Source of the DNA: Lentinula raphanica
Lineage: Eukaryota > Basidiomycota > Agaricomycetes > Agaricales > Omphalotaceae
Direction: 5' to 3'
NCBI GenBank assembly: GCA_027919835.1
Contig: JANVFP010000046.1
Coordinates: 62,001-126,000, forward strand
Length of the DNA stretch: 64,000 nt
Position 1 is the stretch's first letter. Each line of letters opens with the position of its first letter. This document shows, piece by piece, positions 1 to 12,323 of this stretch. Position numbers and translations under genes: made by a program. The notes beneath the pieces are model-generated. The model had not been told where the DNA came from, did no database searches, and saw nothing but the letters and a program-made list of their open reading frames with translations.

Positions 1-2163
1 CCCCCCTGCCCGGAAGTACCTCTGCGGTCTAAAGCATCGTGTTGCGCCTCTTTAAATTGAGCAGGTAATCGTGTTGACTGCCAATCCCGCCGTAACGATG
101 CACGGAACTTCAGCTCACCTAGTAATAACAATTTGCTTGTATGTCAGCATACGCCGGACTACGAGGCTCAAAGCTAGGATCAATCTCCGGCACATTCATG
201 TCCCTTGCACTGAGCTTCTATCTTTTTTGAGTTAGAGGCGTAACGTACGCCCTTCATGTTTCGATGATTAAACGAGAACAGCATCGTCCAAGACGCATGC
301 GCACAATCTCTTGATTGAATTTCAGAAGAAAACATCCCCACGAATAGCGCTAAGGTTTGGTGTTCATTTTTAGGACATCATCTTGTTTGACGTGCTGTTC
401 AAGATTCCAGACTCGGACGCGTAAGTATAGAGAGCAGAAGCATACTTCCTACATTGTTTCTCCTCTTTGACTTAGTTTTCCCAAGGCTAGCAATCCCACG
501 AAACAGCATGCAAGTTCTTATGATGGTATGTGCTGTGGCAATGATGTCCACCCATGTTCGCGCGTTGTAGGCGTGAGTATCTTCCAGTGCTTCTCTATGA
601 GTCGTCTCTGAACTGCTCGATTTGTGCTTGGGCAGATCAAGGACGCGCATGGTAAAACCTCTGTCATAGGTATCGTATCCCCCTCTCTATTCACCTTCAC
701 TCTCATTGTTCCCTGATTTGAACCGTCCCATTGTCCTCCCAAATATGGATATTCCGATGGGTAGCTGAAAACCCCCTTTATCTACCCATCTATTAGTTCC
801 GACAAAACATCCTGTCCAAATCGCAGAAGTTGGAGCGAAGTCAGATGTAGACTCAATGGCATGCCCGTTTTCCCTACACCCACCCGATATTCCTTTTCCA
901 GCATACACGCTCTTGTGCGCCTAATTAGCAATCCCCGTCCTTGTCAGGAGTAGTAGTGGGTTATACGTAGTTCTCAATCAATTCTGCCTGTCAACGAATG
1001 ATGCACTGATCAGGGGGAGAGTGAGAGGAACAAAGGACCTGACGTCTGCTCACCCACGGAAATGTTCCAGGAAACCTACTACATATGTAGATGGAACTAA
1101 GAAAATCTAACATTGAGCCATGGAATATCGGATTTGATCGATAGCCTAACGTCTGTTCAGAACGAATATCGCTAGACTTTTCACATGTTCTCAGAATACT
1201 GGGCGGAAATGAAAGGGTACGTATGCTCCTAATGTTTAGCAACATTGCTCAAACCTGTGCTGGCGGTACGGGGACTACAAGAGAAAATCGATGGAAATTT
1301 GCCCTCCAAAAGTCGAAATAACCCATAACCCATAGCGCCTTTTGGACTTTACCTTGCCTTGCGTTCGGGAATAGCGACGAAATAAACGAAAGCTGACATC
1401 ACGCGCCGGGTAAGATAATATCTATGCTCCGGTCTTACCGAGGACTAGCGAGGTGATGTTGAAGACCACGGACCATAGAATGATCCTGACATAGAGTAAG
1501 ACGATGTTGATGAAGACCTGCTCATAACGACTGAACGTTTCAGTTGAGGTGAAGAAGGCGCCTATGAGCGTCTATGCCCTCCGTAGTCAGGACACCGAAA
1601 CAGAGAGTACGATCGAGTATGAAGAAGGATTCACAGCCACGTATAGACAGATCAAAGGATCGTCGATAGAGCTGCTATGTGCGAGTATACTGGGGCAATG
1701 TGTCGAGAATTCCGAAAAAGGAACCTTCAAACGAAATTCATTTTTCCTACACATGCCCCGGTATTGCTCCGAACAGTTCCTCCTCTTCCCCCTTTGCTGG
1801 CATCCGTTGCCACTCGTCAAGGCTAATCGTTGGTCGCGAAAGTATAGCCTGCAGCAGCTTGCAGTACCATAGATTGAGGGTGGTATCGGCGGACGATTGG
1901 ACACTAGAGTCGACAGAGAAATGCGTCTTCCAGAACAGCTGGAAGAAATTACGTGAGATTGGGAATAAATGGAGAGATAAACTTTTCGGCCCATTTACCG
2001 GGTATTGAGGAAAAGACAATAAGAGAGAATCATTAACATCTTCCCATTTTCGAGCAAACAAACATTCCTGCATCTAAAGATTTGGTTCCTCGCGAAGCAG
2101 AAACGCAATCGCTAACCGTGCGACTGCACGGCTAGCAAGTGCGTGGTCCAGGCTTCTGGTACT
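1..2163. other. no gene recognised
   Basis: I found no reading frame with recognisable protein motifs, no tRNA and no terminal repeats here. Short open frames on both strands (for example 687-908 minus and 1549-2008 plus) overlap one another and lack clear domain or splice support, so they are not called. The segment may hold decayed sequence or the distal promoter of the HMG-box gene downstream. Confidence 0.5.
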
Positions 2164-2180
2164 GTCACAAGGATAGCTGC

Positions 2181-2463
2181 TATAAAATCACTCCTCCGTA
2201 TTGTCTTTTGTTTCGTGCCCCGCCTGTCCTATTGTTTTTTGCAATCTACGGATTAGCGAAACAAGAAGAAAACCCGAAGACAACAGAGCGACACCTCACT
2301 ATTATTCTTTCTTCCCCTCTCCCAGCGTGCAGGAGTGCTGCACAAACCTCACCCTCCGTATCCGTTAACGATCCTCCATTTGTTCTCTTTCATCCTTCCT
2401 TTCACTCCCACCTCTCAGCGTTCACATCCTTTTGTTCTACTATCCCATTTGAAATCGACCATC
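2181..2463 (+). promoter_or_regulatory. core promoter and pyrimidine-rich leader of the HMG-box gene
   Basis: A TATA-like box (TATAAAAT, 2181-2188) is followed by a strongly C/T-rich stretch (about 2285-2450) ending just before the ATG at 2464. C/T-rich leaders are common in highly expressed fungal genes. The position about 280 bp upstream of the start fits a transcribed leader. Confidence 0.4.
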
Positions 2464-4206
2464 ATGCCCGCACTCCGCACGCGCGATACCCAATCCCGAC
2501 GTGAGTTCCTGATAAATGGACTTCAGTCGAGACACTGATGATCTTGTGATTCACGCACTTGTTTCTAGCACTCGAAGTGACGACGGACGCGCCCCAACCT
2601 CCCACTTTGACGATAGTCTCACCAACGCCACGCGCCTTCACCTTCCCTATCTCCCATAACCTCTCCGACAGTCCTTACTCTACTCCGTCTAATTCTCCAT
2701 TTGAACCCGACCTCAATTCACTCGCTATTTCCTCTGCTTCATCATGTATAACACCACCTCCGAGAACATTTTCTCCCACGTCATCTTTAACCTCTGTATC
2801 ACCTTCACCTACAACGAACACGAGCACATCTAGACTAAGCCAGAAATTGCCAGGAAGTGACGCTGAGCGTCGACCGAAGAAAGGCGATGAGGACTATGTC
2901 AAGCGACCGGAAAATGCCTTTATTCTCTTTCGCCGAAAATGCTGCGAACTACAGACATCTGAGGACGATAGTGCTTCCGGTCGTCGAGCCAAGAAGCAAC
3001 GCCAGGCAGATCTCTCCAAGACGATCAGTCAGCAGTGGAAGTCGCTGACGCCTGAAGAGAAGAGATATTGGGAAGGGTTGGCGGACGAGAAGAAGAAGGA
3101 GCACGCACAGAAACATCCCGGCTACGTTTTCCGTCCCCAACGTGTGCGCGACAAAGACGGGAAAGCGAGGAACAAGAAACGAAAGCCCAAGATGGACAAG
3201 GACTCGCTTGCTGTCGAAGGCAGTCCGCCTAAGGACACACAGAGTATGTCTTTCGTTGTTGCTCCTCCTCGCCAACACGGTCGCTCCGTTTCCGCTCCAA
3301 CGCCTCCGCCTATCTCGTATCAGTCCATTCAATTCCCCAATCTTTATTCATCGAGTCCTTCTTGTCCAAGTTCTCCCTCCCTCCTTCCTATGATCAGCCG
3401 GCGGGTCACTCACAGCGGAGACCCAGAAGACGTCATGGCGAATTTTGATTTCTTGCCCAACCAAGGCCATCTTTTGCCCCCTGCCTTCGGTGCTGAACAA
3501 CCTGAACTCCAAGTAAGTCGCTGTGACTATTTTGTCTAATTGAGCTGACCGGAGCCCTGCATAGTCTTCGGAGTTTGTAAGAAACATGTTCAACATGACT
3601 TCGAACGAAGCTCCACTTACCCTGTCAACGGACTCGTCCCTGCTTCTTCCTGCTCACCAAATCGTATCTTCCGCGTCGACAGTGGGTACCAACTCATCTG
3701 GTCCATCTTCTCCCAACAATGGACCGTTTACTCCCATCTATCCCACACATCCATACGATTCCTTCGATCTGAGCAGCGTATCGAACAATTCCTGTCTGCC
3801 CGACTCCCATGTGCAGCCAAACTTAGACATGCATATGGATATGTCCACGTCCTCGGTCTTTCCCTATTCCGCGAACTACTGGAATATGCACTCAGCTTGG
3901 CAGGATGAGTCGAACATGGCCATGATGCATAACGATTTCGACCTGAGCTCCATTCCGTCCCTCGAGATGAGCAGTCCGAAGTATGTCGACGAATCGAATG
4001 CCTATATAGCTTCTCCAGAAGCGATGGGAATGGGCGAGTATCCTCAGGGATATCGGCAGGAGTTTTCGAACGAGTACTTGGCCGAATACCAGCAAGACTA
4101 CGCTCAACCTGAACCAGGTCAATATTTCGAAGGTTGTCAAAGCACAGAATCGAGCTTACTTGGTTATGACAATATGACTTTGAGCTCGCCAGACCAGACC
4201 TACTAG
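2464..4206 (+). CDS. HMG-box transcription factor, pcc1/Prf1-like
   Basis: This is a sequence-specific DNA-binding nuclear regulator. Three exons (2464-2500, 2569-3512, 3565-4206) with GT..AG introns of 68 and 52 nt keep phase and give 540 residues. The HMG box spans about residues 121-200: it opens with DYVKRPENAFILFRRK, continues through a KKQRQADLSKTISQQWK helix and an EEKRYWEGLA helix, and closes in a basic tail (RNKKRKPK). Residues 1-115 and the C-terminal 300 are Ser/Pro/Thr-rich and probably disordered; the last 150 are acidic and Tyr/Met-rich, which would suit an activation domain. The KRPENAFILFRRK motif is typical of the basidiomycete group that includes Coprinopsis Pcc1 and Ustilago Prf1, which act in mating and dikaryon development. 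That role is inferred from family. No homeodomain or pheromone gene lies nearby, so there is no sign of a mating-type locus. The gene looks intact. Confidence 0.88.
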
Positions 4207-7015
4207 ATCCTCTCTACTGCTGCGCACTCGAGTGGATATCTTGAACGATTCTTCCTGTCTACACGGAACTGTATTTTTTCTCTCCTCTTCTCTCGACTTG
4301 CCTGTTCGGAGTGGTGAGTTCCCTTGTACCTTGTACCACTAAAATTCTGCAGTGTAGTCATAGTCGCTTGTTTCATTGATTTTTTTTTCTTTCCATTGAA
4401 TTTCTACTTGCTAGGACACGACGTCTCGATGGCGGTATCCTACGTTAATGGATGCGGTCTCGATGACGGTCCATTCCTACTGTACATAGCTATCAGTTTT
4501 ACGCGCGACACGTTGATTACAATTTACGACTCACCATTCCGATTACGAATTGCCCATCCTCCCTCACTCCCGCCTCGACTGATACCCTAGCCCTTAATTA
4601 TTGGCTCATTGCATTGGCTCATTGCATTGCCTTCCCGAATTCCCTCTGCTCGTCATCATTTATTCCTATATTGAATAACCTGTATGACTATCATCATCGT
4701 AGTTGCAATACTACTTACCGCTTTTTTTCCAAAATGTTCTGTAAAAAGTCCGAGTGGTTCCATGGCAGAAATTCCGCAAACTGTCGCTCAAGCTTCTTCA
4801 AAAGACAATAAGTTCGGCTAACCAAAAAAAAGGGAGATGAGAAGATGGCAGTTGTGAAAAAGTGACGTTTGACGAATTAGGAAGGCATGGGAAGATGTTC
4901 AGTGTTCCCGTGGTGGATGTGCCATAAGGACTTGAGAGTCGAAATGAAAATTCTCTCATCCCTCAATCATCCCTTCAAACTTTCCTACTCAATATTTCGA
5001 AACCCCACGCCGTTCTTGTCGCCCTAGAGAATATACCTTTCTTCCGCGAAATATTCATATCATCTTTGGCGAAATCCGTGGAGGTATCGGCGGACAAAAG
5101 ACAGACATCATCTCGCCGGAATGTAAGCAGCATTGTGCAGGGACTTGAATAGGACTGATGGTGGCACCCCCAGCGCTGAGCCACCTCTTGATACGAAAAC
5201 ACAGACCGCGGTTTTGCTCTAGTGAAGGAACTAAGCTCTTTTCTCACTTCCTGCTGAGTATGAAGTAGACATTGAACCAGTGCACGTACTAGCAGTGAGC
5301 GACTGCTCGAGATAGTGATCTTCAACTCCTTGCTGTACGCGGGTATGCCAATGCTTGTACCCCGACCCGTTCCTGCGAGTGAAATCACAAATCCAACATC
5401 ATCTGCGTGTCGAAACCATTAATACCGCTAGATAATGATACCAGGAGGATGGAATTCACCGGGCAAATCTGTCCAATTCTTCGATGTGAGAATGGAATTT
5501 CTGTACATGAATTCCCCCTTCGTCGGTTTGTCATTCGCTGTTTGTTATACATTCTCGCGAGTTTTAATGGATAAATGCGGAAAGTTCAAAGCCCTAGCCC
5601 TTCCAAACTGGGCGAGTAACCTTTGTTCATCGACGCCAGATTCGAAAGTCGTAAGCCGAAAGAGTGGAGCACGACTGTTAAGGTACGACAGGTAGAGATA
5701 TGCTTTGCACCTCGAGCTCGTCATCTTCACACATAGGATCAAGAGGGACAAACCTTAGACAATGAAGACGAGGTGAGTGCGTCTATGTTCCACCATTCAA
5801 ATAGCATTAAATCCTTTTGCGTGGAGGTCGAATTTGAGTCATCGATAGTCCTGTGACGAATACCACGATTCCTTTCCTTGCCATGATCGAGATGAATGTG
5901 GCCCCAAAGTACGAAATACCATACAACGTTATCCAGCATGGCTTGATATGTAGCTGCCCTTTTCTTTCCTATTTCATTTCCGCTTTCCGCCCTGGACGGG
6001 AACCGAGAGAGGCACATGGTACGCTTACACTTTCTTTGACCAACTCGTTCCAGCCTTGAGGACAATTTCTTTGTCGTACCGTTACACCTGGTGTAGCAAC
6101 GAGAGACTTTCTTCGTGTCGCGTCAATCTATTCAAGGATTCAAGGATTCGGTAGACCAGCCAGTGGGGAATCTTCCGTAGTCTCTGCGCAGTGCGAGTGA
6201 TCTCGTTTTGTTTTCCGTTTTCCCTTGACCAAAAAACCTTCGAATCCAGGTGAGACTCTTGCCCCGGTGCTCCGAACAAAAAGCTGAAACCTCGACGACA
6301 GGTTCCTTCGTTGGACCTTGTAATATTACTCGAGCAAGGAGCGGGTCCTAGCGAGAAGATTCCTGAATGTTCAAAATGCAAACAGGCAAACCGTTTGGCC
6401 CAACAAGTCGTTCGTCTGGCGTTCTATGTAAGGCGTTGATAGGTAGGTACTTCGTGCTCATTCTTGTCTCCTACATTGCCGACGGTGGCGACGAAACATC
6501 TGACTCACATTTCAACTTGTCTGTAGCACAGAAATTCGTCAGCTCTAGCTATTGACCAGTGCACTATCGTCTCACTACTGCGTTTTATTCTGTTAACCCA
6601 GCGTTCGAGCTGACCACGACCCAGTAACTCCGGTGAACACGCCTTGCTGAAGCCTAACACAGACCGGAGAGGACAGCAAACCCACCTGATACCATGCGAA
6701 ATGTCTCGAAACAGTTCAGATGTTCGAGGACCGCTTCCGTGATTGCGACTGCTCGAGTTTAGGAGGAGATAGAGGGACATGCGTTGCTGCCAATCGAAAA
6801 CCACTTGTTATATACTTCCCCAAGTCTACTTCCTTGCGTTTTTGTCAACCAGAAAGACTCCGTGAAACTTGGACTACACGTTGTTTTAGCATGTTCGCTG
6901 GCAGAACGCCAGCTGGCAAACTGGCCATGAAACGATCGCTAGGCAAGATATTCAAATTTCGAAGTCACTAGCCACAAGACATGTGTATTCAAATGAGGAC
7001 GAGGGATATAGTGCC
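4207..7015. other. no gene recognised
   Basis: Downstream of the HMG gene the sequence is T-rich (3' UTR-like to about 4.8 kb). Some stretches look faintly coding. A plus-strand frame at about 4980-5120 ends in a good donor-like GTAAGC, and another at about 6310-6440 contains a CxxC pair (CSKCKQAN), but neither could be extended into a gene. They may be decayed genes. Confidence 0.4.
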
Positions 7016-7024
7016 AATGTGTAC
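7016..7024 (+). repeat. 9-bp target-site duplication, left copy
   Basis: AATGTGTAC directly precedes the first base of the 7025-16283 element and is repeated exactly at 16284-16292. A 9-bp duplication is characteristic of Mutator-superfamily insertion. Confidence 0.8.
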
Positions 7025-7060
7025 CGGACTGTATAATTTTGCGTTCAGCCGGTGCGTTGC

Positions 7061-7240
7061 CGCGTTCCGGCAAAATGCGTTCAAGTTCTCAGGTGTGCAT
7101 TCGAGTTCTCATATGTGCGTTCGAGTTGTCAAATATGCGTTCGAGTTGTCAAATATGCGTTCGAGTTGTCAAATATGCGTTCGAGTTGTCAAATATGCGT
7201 TCGAGTTGTTAATTATGCATTTGAGTTCTTGAATATGTGT
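7061..7240 (+). repeat. 20-bp subterminal tandem repeat array
   Basis: Eight units begin at 7081, 7101 and so on to 7221, with consensus TCGAGTTGTCAAATATGCGT; the four units from 7121 to 7200 are identical. Each unit behaves as two 10-bp half-units around TGCGT. The array sits about 50 bp inside the left TIR of the element, the usual place for transposase-binding repeats. Confidence 0.85.
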
Positions 7241-7249
7241 ATTTATATT

Positions 7250-7644
7250 CTTGGGTGTGTATTAGTTTTGTATGGATTGTATATACTCTTATATACTACA
7301 TTAGAAATGAGATCTTGCCCTTGATAGTAAGAATCACGGCTGCTATACAAGAATGAATATGAAGTCTCTAGCTTGATAGTACAAGTTCCATTTACCTATA
7401 CAAGAATGGATACAAAGCTGTAGGTATAGTATAAGTCATCTGAAGTGCATATAACAATGAAGGGATAGAACTTACTCTCTAGCTTGATAGTATAAGTTAG
7501 ACAGTGAATATGTAGCAAGATGATATATATATAGTAGTGATCGAACCAAATATAACCAAACCTCAACACATCTACTGGTCATGCTACCGTGATTTGTCTG
7601 TGAATTGACACAGTACCTTCACCTGGTCATTGCTGTTTCTAACA
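7250..7644 (-). mobile_element. Copia-type 3' LTR remnant (approximate extent)
   Basis: On the minus strand a polypurine tract (GGGGGAG) is immediately followed by TGTTAGAAAC, a classic Copia junction between polypurine tract and LTR, placing the LTR start at 7644. The low-coordinate end of the LTR is not defined; the A/T-rich sequence with repeated TTGATAGTA words down to about 7250 is assumed to belong to it. Confidence 0.5.
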
Positions 7645-7852
7645 CTCCCCCTGGTGACGGTACCACCAATTTAACCCCATTGCTCCAATGAACCTTTTGT
7701 GTAACTCCTTTGATAGAGCCTTTGTCATGATGTCCGCAGTTGTCCTCCAATGCCACTGGATATATTTCAACCTTCTTTTCTTCAACTCTGTCCTGAACAA
7801 AATGATACCTCACATCTATTGCTTTTAAGTTTTGATATCCTATTGTAAACAT
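7645..7852 (-). pseudogene. Copia RNase H C-terminal fragment
   Basis: Two overlapping minus-strand frames carry the end of a Ty1/Copia polyprotein. One has KAIDVRYHFVQDRVEE, the conserved RNase H C-terminal block. The other continues with ADIMTKALSKELHKRF, the terminal Copia motif, before the polypurine tract. The switch of frame about 7735-7765 shows an indel. No other Copia domain is present, so this is a 5'-truncated relic. Confidence 0.75.
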
Positions 7853-7854
7853 AG

Positions 7855-8683
7855 ATAGAGGTGGTCACCCGAGTGTGCACTCGTGACTTGTGACACAAGT
7901 ATTCGTCAGTCAAAATTGAGAACCGGAACTCGAGTACAAGTGCCACAAGTAAATAAAGCCCTAATATTAAATCGTAACTCGAATACATACTCAAATATTG
8001 ATATAAAACACTCGAGTGATCACGAATACACTTGAGTGTGTAAGAGAAAAAAGTGGCTAATATAATATCAAAGACAGAATTCAAGAATCAAAACCAACCA
8101 ATGTGTATAATAGGTATTCAATCATCTTCATCTTCGCTCTCGCTCTCAGTAATAGACCCCACACTCTTATCAGCATTCTCTACAACTTCATTTTCTGAGT
8201 CTGACCACTCGGAATCTGATTTCAGACATTGCCCTTTCTTGCCATATTTAGTATTGAGCTTTGAACGGCAGAGTGAACGAGGGACAAGATTGTCCACCTT
8301 GAGCCAATTATTGAGAATTGTGCTTTCACGGATATGAGTTGGGGATAGATTATAACGGTGCTTTGCAACAACTAAGCCGGCATGGGAAAAAAGACGTTCC
8401 ACATCTGTCGAGGTTGCCAGTGCACTCAAGAAGTCAAGTGCCATCCGTGCTAGAGCTTTCTTCATGGGATTGCGACCAGCTTCTCACTCAATAGACCAGT
8501 AATGAACAGGGTCCTCTTCAGTAGGTGATCCACTGACAAAGTTGTCAAACGGATCTTGATCAGATGACACAACAGGAGCGTCGAGCTCCGAGAAGGCATC
8601 ATTGAGCTCGGAAGGGGCCAACAAAGTGGCGCGAGAAGGTGAAGCCACGCGATCGCCGATAGTGGGTCGTCCAGATTTCACGA
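7855..8683 (-). pseudogene. hAT transposase C-terminal relic
   Basis: Minus-strand frames encode the hAT dimerisation region: an ARMALDFLS..STDVERLFSHAG block followed by the HRYNLSP motif. An in-frame TGA separates this block (ORF 8118-8465) from its natural N-terminal continuation (8484-8683, with EEDPVHYW). The gene is cut at 8683/8684 by an LTR-like repeat, so the catalytic N-terminal half is missing. The sequence at 7855 (TAGAGGTGGTCACCCGAG) resembles a hAT terminal repeat and probably marks the 3' end of the element. Confidence 0.75.
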
Positions 8684-9451
8684 TGTTGCGCGGTTTTTCC
8701 GCGCAGGCGTGCAATGATCAAAAAGATCATCTTAGACCGTTGCATAGTATCAATAAGGACTGTAGTGAGCCCGAACTAGCAGTCAAACTTGTATCAGTAT
8801 AAGCTGGGATACAGATCCTTTGGCCGGATCAGCCATGAATATCCACTTAGAGCTATTGCTCGCACCCTTGGTCGGGGATCCTTCAAGAATGCTGACTACT
8901 GGTACGAGTACACCAAGGGAATATCGACTTAGTATCAAGATCTGCCGGATTGGCACAACTGAGTTTGGTACTTGGCTGTGATGACGGAAATTTCACTTGA
9001 TCTAGCAGATCAGACACGATGAGAGACTATCCGGACGAGTTACCACACGGAAACCCTATGCAAAGTAGCGGAAACTGTCGGAAACATGATGATCTAGTAT
9101 TTCCATGGCAGTACGGGTGAAACCCGCAGCAGAAACACGCATATGTTCAAGTTCTAAACTGGGATATAGCGTATGCTATGTACAGCTTTGACCAGCACTC
9201 ACGGAAACGCGCGGAAACCTACGGAAAACACTTCTGAAGCATTTACCTTTGTTGTCCGCTCCAGAACACCAGGCTATATGCATACCATTCGAAAGCTACG
9301 GACCAGACCAACTTGATCCGCGAGATCAACCACTGTTACGAGTCTATCTCATTAACTTGGGGAGACCACTACTATTCCGCGGAAGCAAATTCGTCAGAAA
9401 CACTTGAGCAACACAGGCAGGAGCCACTCTGACAAGTTAGGCACCCTAGCA
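8684..9451 (+). repeat. LTR-like direct repeat, left copy (768 bp)
   Basis: The repeat starts TGTTGCGCGG, ends CACCCTAGCA, and has a second copy at 13864-14631 at a constant offset of 5,180 bp with no indels and roughly 30 substitutions (about 96% identity by eye). TG..CA ends and same orientation fit the two LTRs of one retrotransposon about 5.9 kb long. Flanking pentamers (CACGA and TGTGG) do not match, so the ends have been altered or recombined. Confidence 0.7.
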
Positions 9452-10542
9452 CTGTATGGCCGAGAGTACGCTCTGCAATGTTGACCTCTCAGCCCATGTT
9501 CTTGCTCTGACTCTGATTCTGACTACATACCCGAGATGACGTTGCGCGCTCCCAGCCACGATGGAGCCTTGCTCCGTAACACATCAAAGTTACCTGCGAC
9601 GATTCTCATTGCTCGTCCTTCCATCATTCACCTCAATGTGCTCTGTTACATGCAGGAGATCTATTTTAAAACCAAAAATGTCATGGATGTTGATGAGAAG
9701 AAGTAAATTACGCTCGACGAGGGATTCACCCATGATCTTGCCTTTGACTGGATCCACACGAATCGCGATCACTTGCTGAGTCTAGCTTGGGAAGACACTG
9801 TAGATGATAAAGGAAACATTGTCGCCATCTCTCCCTTCTGGAACACCCTTTTTGAGAAATATGCCGGTAGATTCTGGGACGCCAAACACGCGCAGGACCG
9901 CAACCACCTTCAAATGGGCTCCGGAGAAGGAGAGACTCTGTTCCAGGAATTTGTGGATATGTATGAGGCATACAACAAATGTCTCTGTGGAATGGACCAT
10001 TTCAATTCCTACAACTCCTTGAAGGATGAGACAGAGATAGAGTGAGGCAAAGATAGAGAAGAGTTTGGGCACAATAGCAGTCTATTGGGGTCTAAAGCTC
10101 TCGAGACTGGCCCAGAAATGGGAACAGACTCAAGCCTAGCTACAGGAGACAGATGTACAGTAAGGTTGAATGTAGTACATGTTAGGAAGCTAGCTCAGTT
10201 GTAAGTAGAACAACTAATATATTATCAGTACCTGTTAGGAAGCTAGCTACAAAGTGTGTAAGTAAGGTATCGACTGCGAAGGACTAGTGGCTCACCTCAG
10301 TTGTAAGTAGAACAACTGAGGGAGCCACTGCCACAGCCTCCTCGTATGTGTAGGGTGTGGTACTGTACAGTATTAGTCATACGAAACACGGAGGTAAATC
10401 TGGTGTGAGCTTGAAGTGAATGTATGGATAAGGAAGTGTCCAAGCTGGACATATCTCGCTCTGTATAGTAGATGAGTGAGCACGTACGAAGCACATCCTA
10501 ACAGTACATAGATAGTAAAAGTGTGTAAGGGAGGAGGGAGGG
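9452..10542. other. internal region of the LTR-like element, unrecognised coding fragment
   Basis: A plus-strand frame to 10045 reads like protein (AWEDTVDDKGNIV, then FWNTLFEKYAGRFWDA) but matches no family I know and has no clear start. A gag fragment of the surrounding LTR element is possible. From 10046 on there is no coding signal; a short word (GTTAGGAAGCTAGCT) recurs at about 10179 and 10229. Confidence 0.35.
10003..10080 (+). repeat. 78-bp direct duplication, copy 1
   Basis: The 78 bp here recur identically at 10803-10880, exactly 800 bp downstream. In the second position they join a terminal repeat of the DIRS-like fragment to its truncated RT gene. Confidence 0.85.
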
Positions 10543-10803
10543 AGAATTTATTCAACTAAAGATATGACGATAACGATGAGGGTACGATAACGCCGCTGCG
10601 AGCGATGGTGAGAGGACGAAAAGTAGATTATGATGAGTTACATACCTGCGAGCGATGGTGAGAGGACAAGGAAGCCTCGCCACGCTCGCAGCTCTATATA
10701 TGATAAGTGTAATGAAAGGGAACTGGAAGAAAGGATAACGTGGATGGCACGCGAGTTGTCGTTGCGTCATAGACCCCGACCATAAACAAATGGTCGAGAC
10801 ATC
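10543..10803. repeat. direct repeat flanking the DIRS-like fragment, copy 1 (261 bp)
   Basis: Nearly identical to 13292-13541, which differs by an 11-bp deletion. The two copies enclose the minus-strand gag and RT genes, so they are probably that element's terminal repeats. Confidence 0.8.
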
Positions 10804-10880
10804 AATTCCTACAACTCCTTGAAGGATGAGACAGAGATAGAGTGAGGCAAAGATAGAGAAGAGTTTGGGCACAATAGCAG
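10803..10880 (+). repeat. 78-bp direct duplication, copy 2
   Basis: Identical to 10003-10080. It forms the breakpoint at which the reverse-transcriptase gene of the DIRS-like fragment stops. Confidence 0.85.
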
Positions 10881-12323
10881 GAACACAAGATGCTTGCCCT
10901 GGAATTCCTCACCCCAGCAGAGGATTGAGTAGAGAACTGCGTACATCTCCTTGACCTGGATATGTGCATGCCGATAATGACGTGGTGTCCGAATCAAAAA
11001 CCAACGAGAACCGAGCACTCCCCCAATGCCTTTGGTCCCGCTAGCATCAGTGAAAATATCGATGCGAGGGCGATCTGGCGATATGAAATGTACGCCGTTC
11101 CAGCTGACAGCAAACATAGACCACCACTCTATGTCGCGCCGGGCTGAGCGAGGAATACGGCGGCGGGAGAAAGAGCTGGAGAACGAGGATTGAAAGTCAT
11201 AGAGGGAACGAATGAAGGCACGGGCCATAGGGATCACTTGGGATGCAAACTGCAGGAAACCCGTCAGCTCCTGGAGGTCTAAGAGGGTACAGTGTGAACG
11301 TGTGGACCAGCTATCCAGAAGTTCCTGAAGGTAGCTTAGCTTCTCGGGACTAAGGCGTGCCTCCATTGCGATAGAATTGAGGATGACACCGAGGAACTCC
11401 ATGCATGTGGATGGACCTTCAACTTTAGATGGTTGAAAACGCAGACCAAGTTGTTCGCCCAGTGCGAGGATCCATTCCAGTGCTGCATGTGCAACATGCG
11501 GGGAAGAGTCAGGTGAAAAGGTACCGAGAAAGTCGTCGAGATAGTGTCGAAGACGCGTTGGAATGTGATGTTGTATGATCCAGTGAAGTGCTTCTGCAAA
11601 GAGGTTGAAGATGTAGGGCGCAGACCGAAGGCCAAAACCCAGCACCAGATCATGATAGAATCGACCTAGCCATGTGAATCCCAAGAGGTGCCAATCCTCG
11701 GGACGGACAGGTATGTGTCGGAAAGCGGATTTCAGGTCAAGTTTGACCATGAGAAATTGGGGCCCGGAGGCAACGAGGTCAGAAATGGCGAGGCGAACGG
11801 TGTCATAGATGATGACTGCCTCATGGTCAGGAATTCCATCGTTAACGGATGACCCGCGGGGCCAGGACAGATGATGGATTCGGCGTACCTTGGATGACCG
11901 TTTTCGAGTGACGGCTCCAAGTGGAGAACTGCGGAAGTTTCCAAACGGCGGAGACAAGAAGGGGCCAGCAGTACAGCCCTCGGCAACTTGTGTATTGATA
12001 TCCGAAGATATTGCCTCAGCGTGCTCAAATGAGGAATGAAGATTCTTGCTTGTTTGTGAGATGCCATGATCGCCAACAAACCCGATGTTTGCACCATGGT
12101 TGATGATATGCAAGATAGAGTTGACAAATTGACGATCAGGGTAATCCCTTAAGTGGTGAGCCCAAGCGGCACCATTGAGTGAAGATCTGCATGTGGAAGA
12201 TGGGTGTCCAAATTCGAAGATAGAACCGTTGGTGGAGATGTAGAAGCCGATATAAAAGAGAGGCACGGGGAATGGGAGGTGGTGGTGGCACAACCTACCC
12301 TGCCTGGATCCTAATTCGGGCAC
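10881..12323 (-). pseudogene. DIRS-like reverse transcriptase/RNase H, 3' truncated
   Basis: The minus-strand frame contains reverse-transcriptase motifs in order: VKLDLKSAFRHIPVRPEDW, GLRSAPYIFN, the catalytic RHYLDDFLG, and EFLGVILNS. An RNase H start (DIFTDASGTKGIGG) follows. This motif spelling fits the DIRS/tyrosine-recombinase retroelement branch rather than Ty3 or Copia. The frame runs into foreign sequence at 10880, inside the RNase H domain, so the rest of RNase H and any tyrosine recombinase or methyltransferase are lost. Its start overlaps the end of the upstream gag by 13 nt. The element cannot be autonomous. Confidence 0.75.

Noticed and set aside
1549..2073. Overlapping frames on both strands
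   Set aside because: Four frames of similar length overlap with no motif; none can be preferred.
4975..5388. 137-codon minus-strand frame
   Set aside because: No start context, motif or homolog known to me; the opposite strand looks at least as coding-like. Left unannotated.
7061..7240. CRISPR-like evenly spaced repeats
   Set aside because: The 20-bp units are directly tandem with no spacers, and the genome is fungal. They are subterminal transposon repeats.
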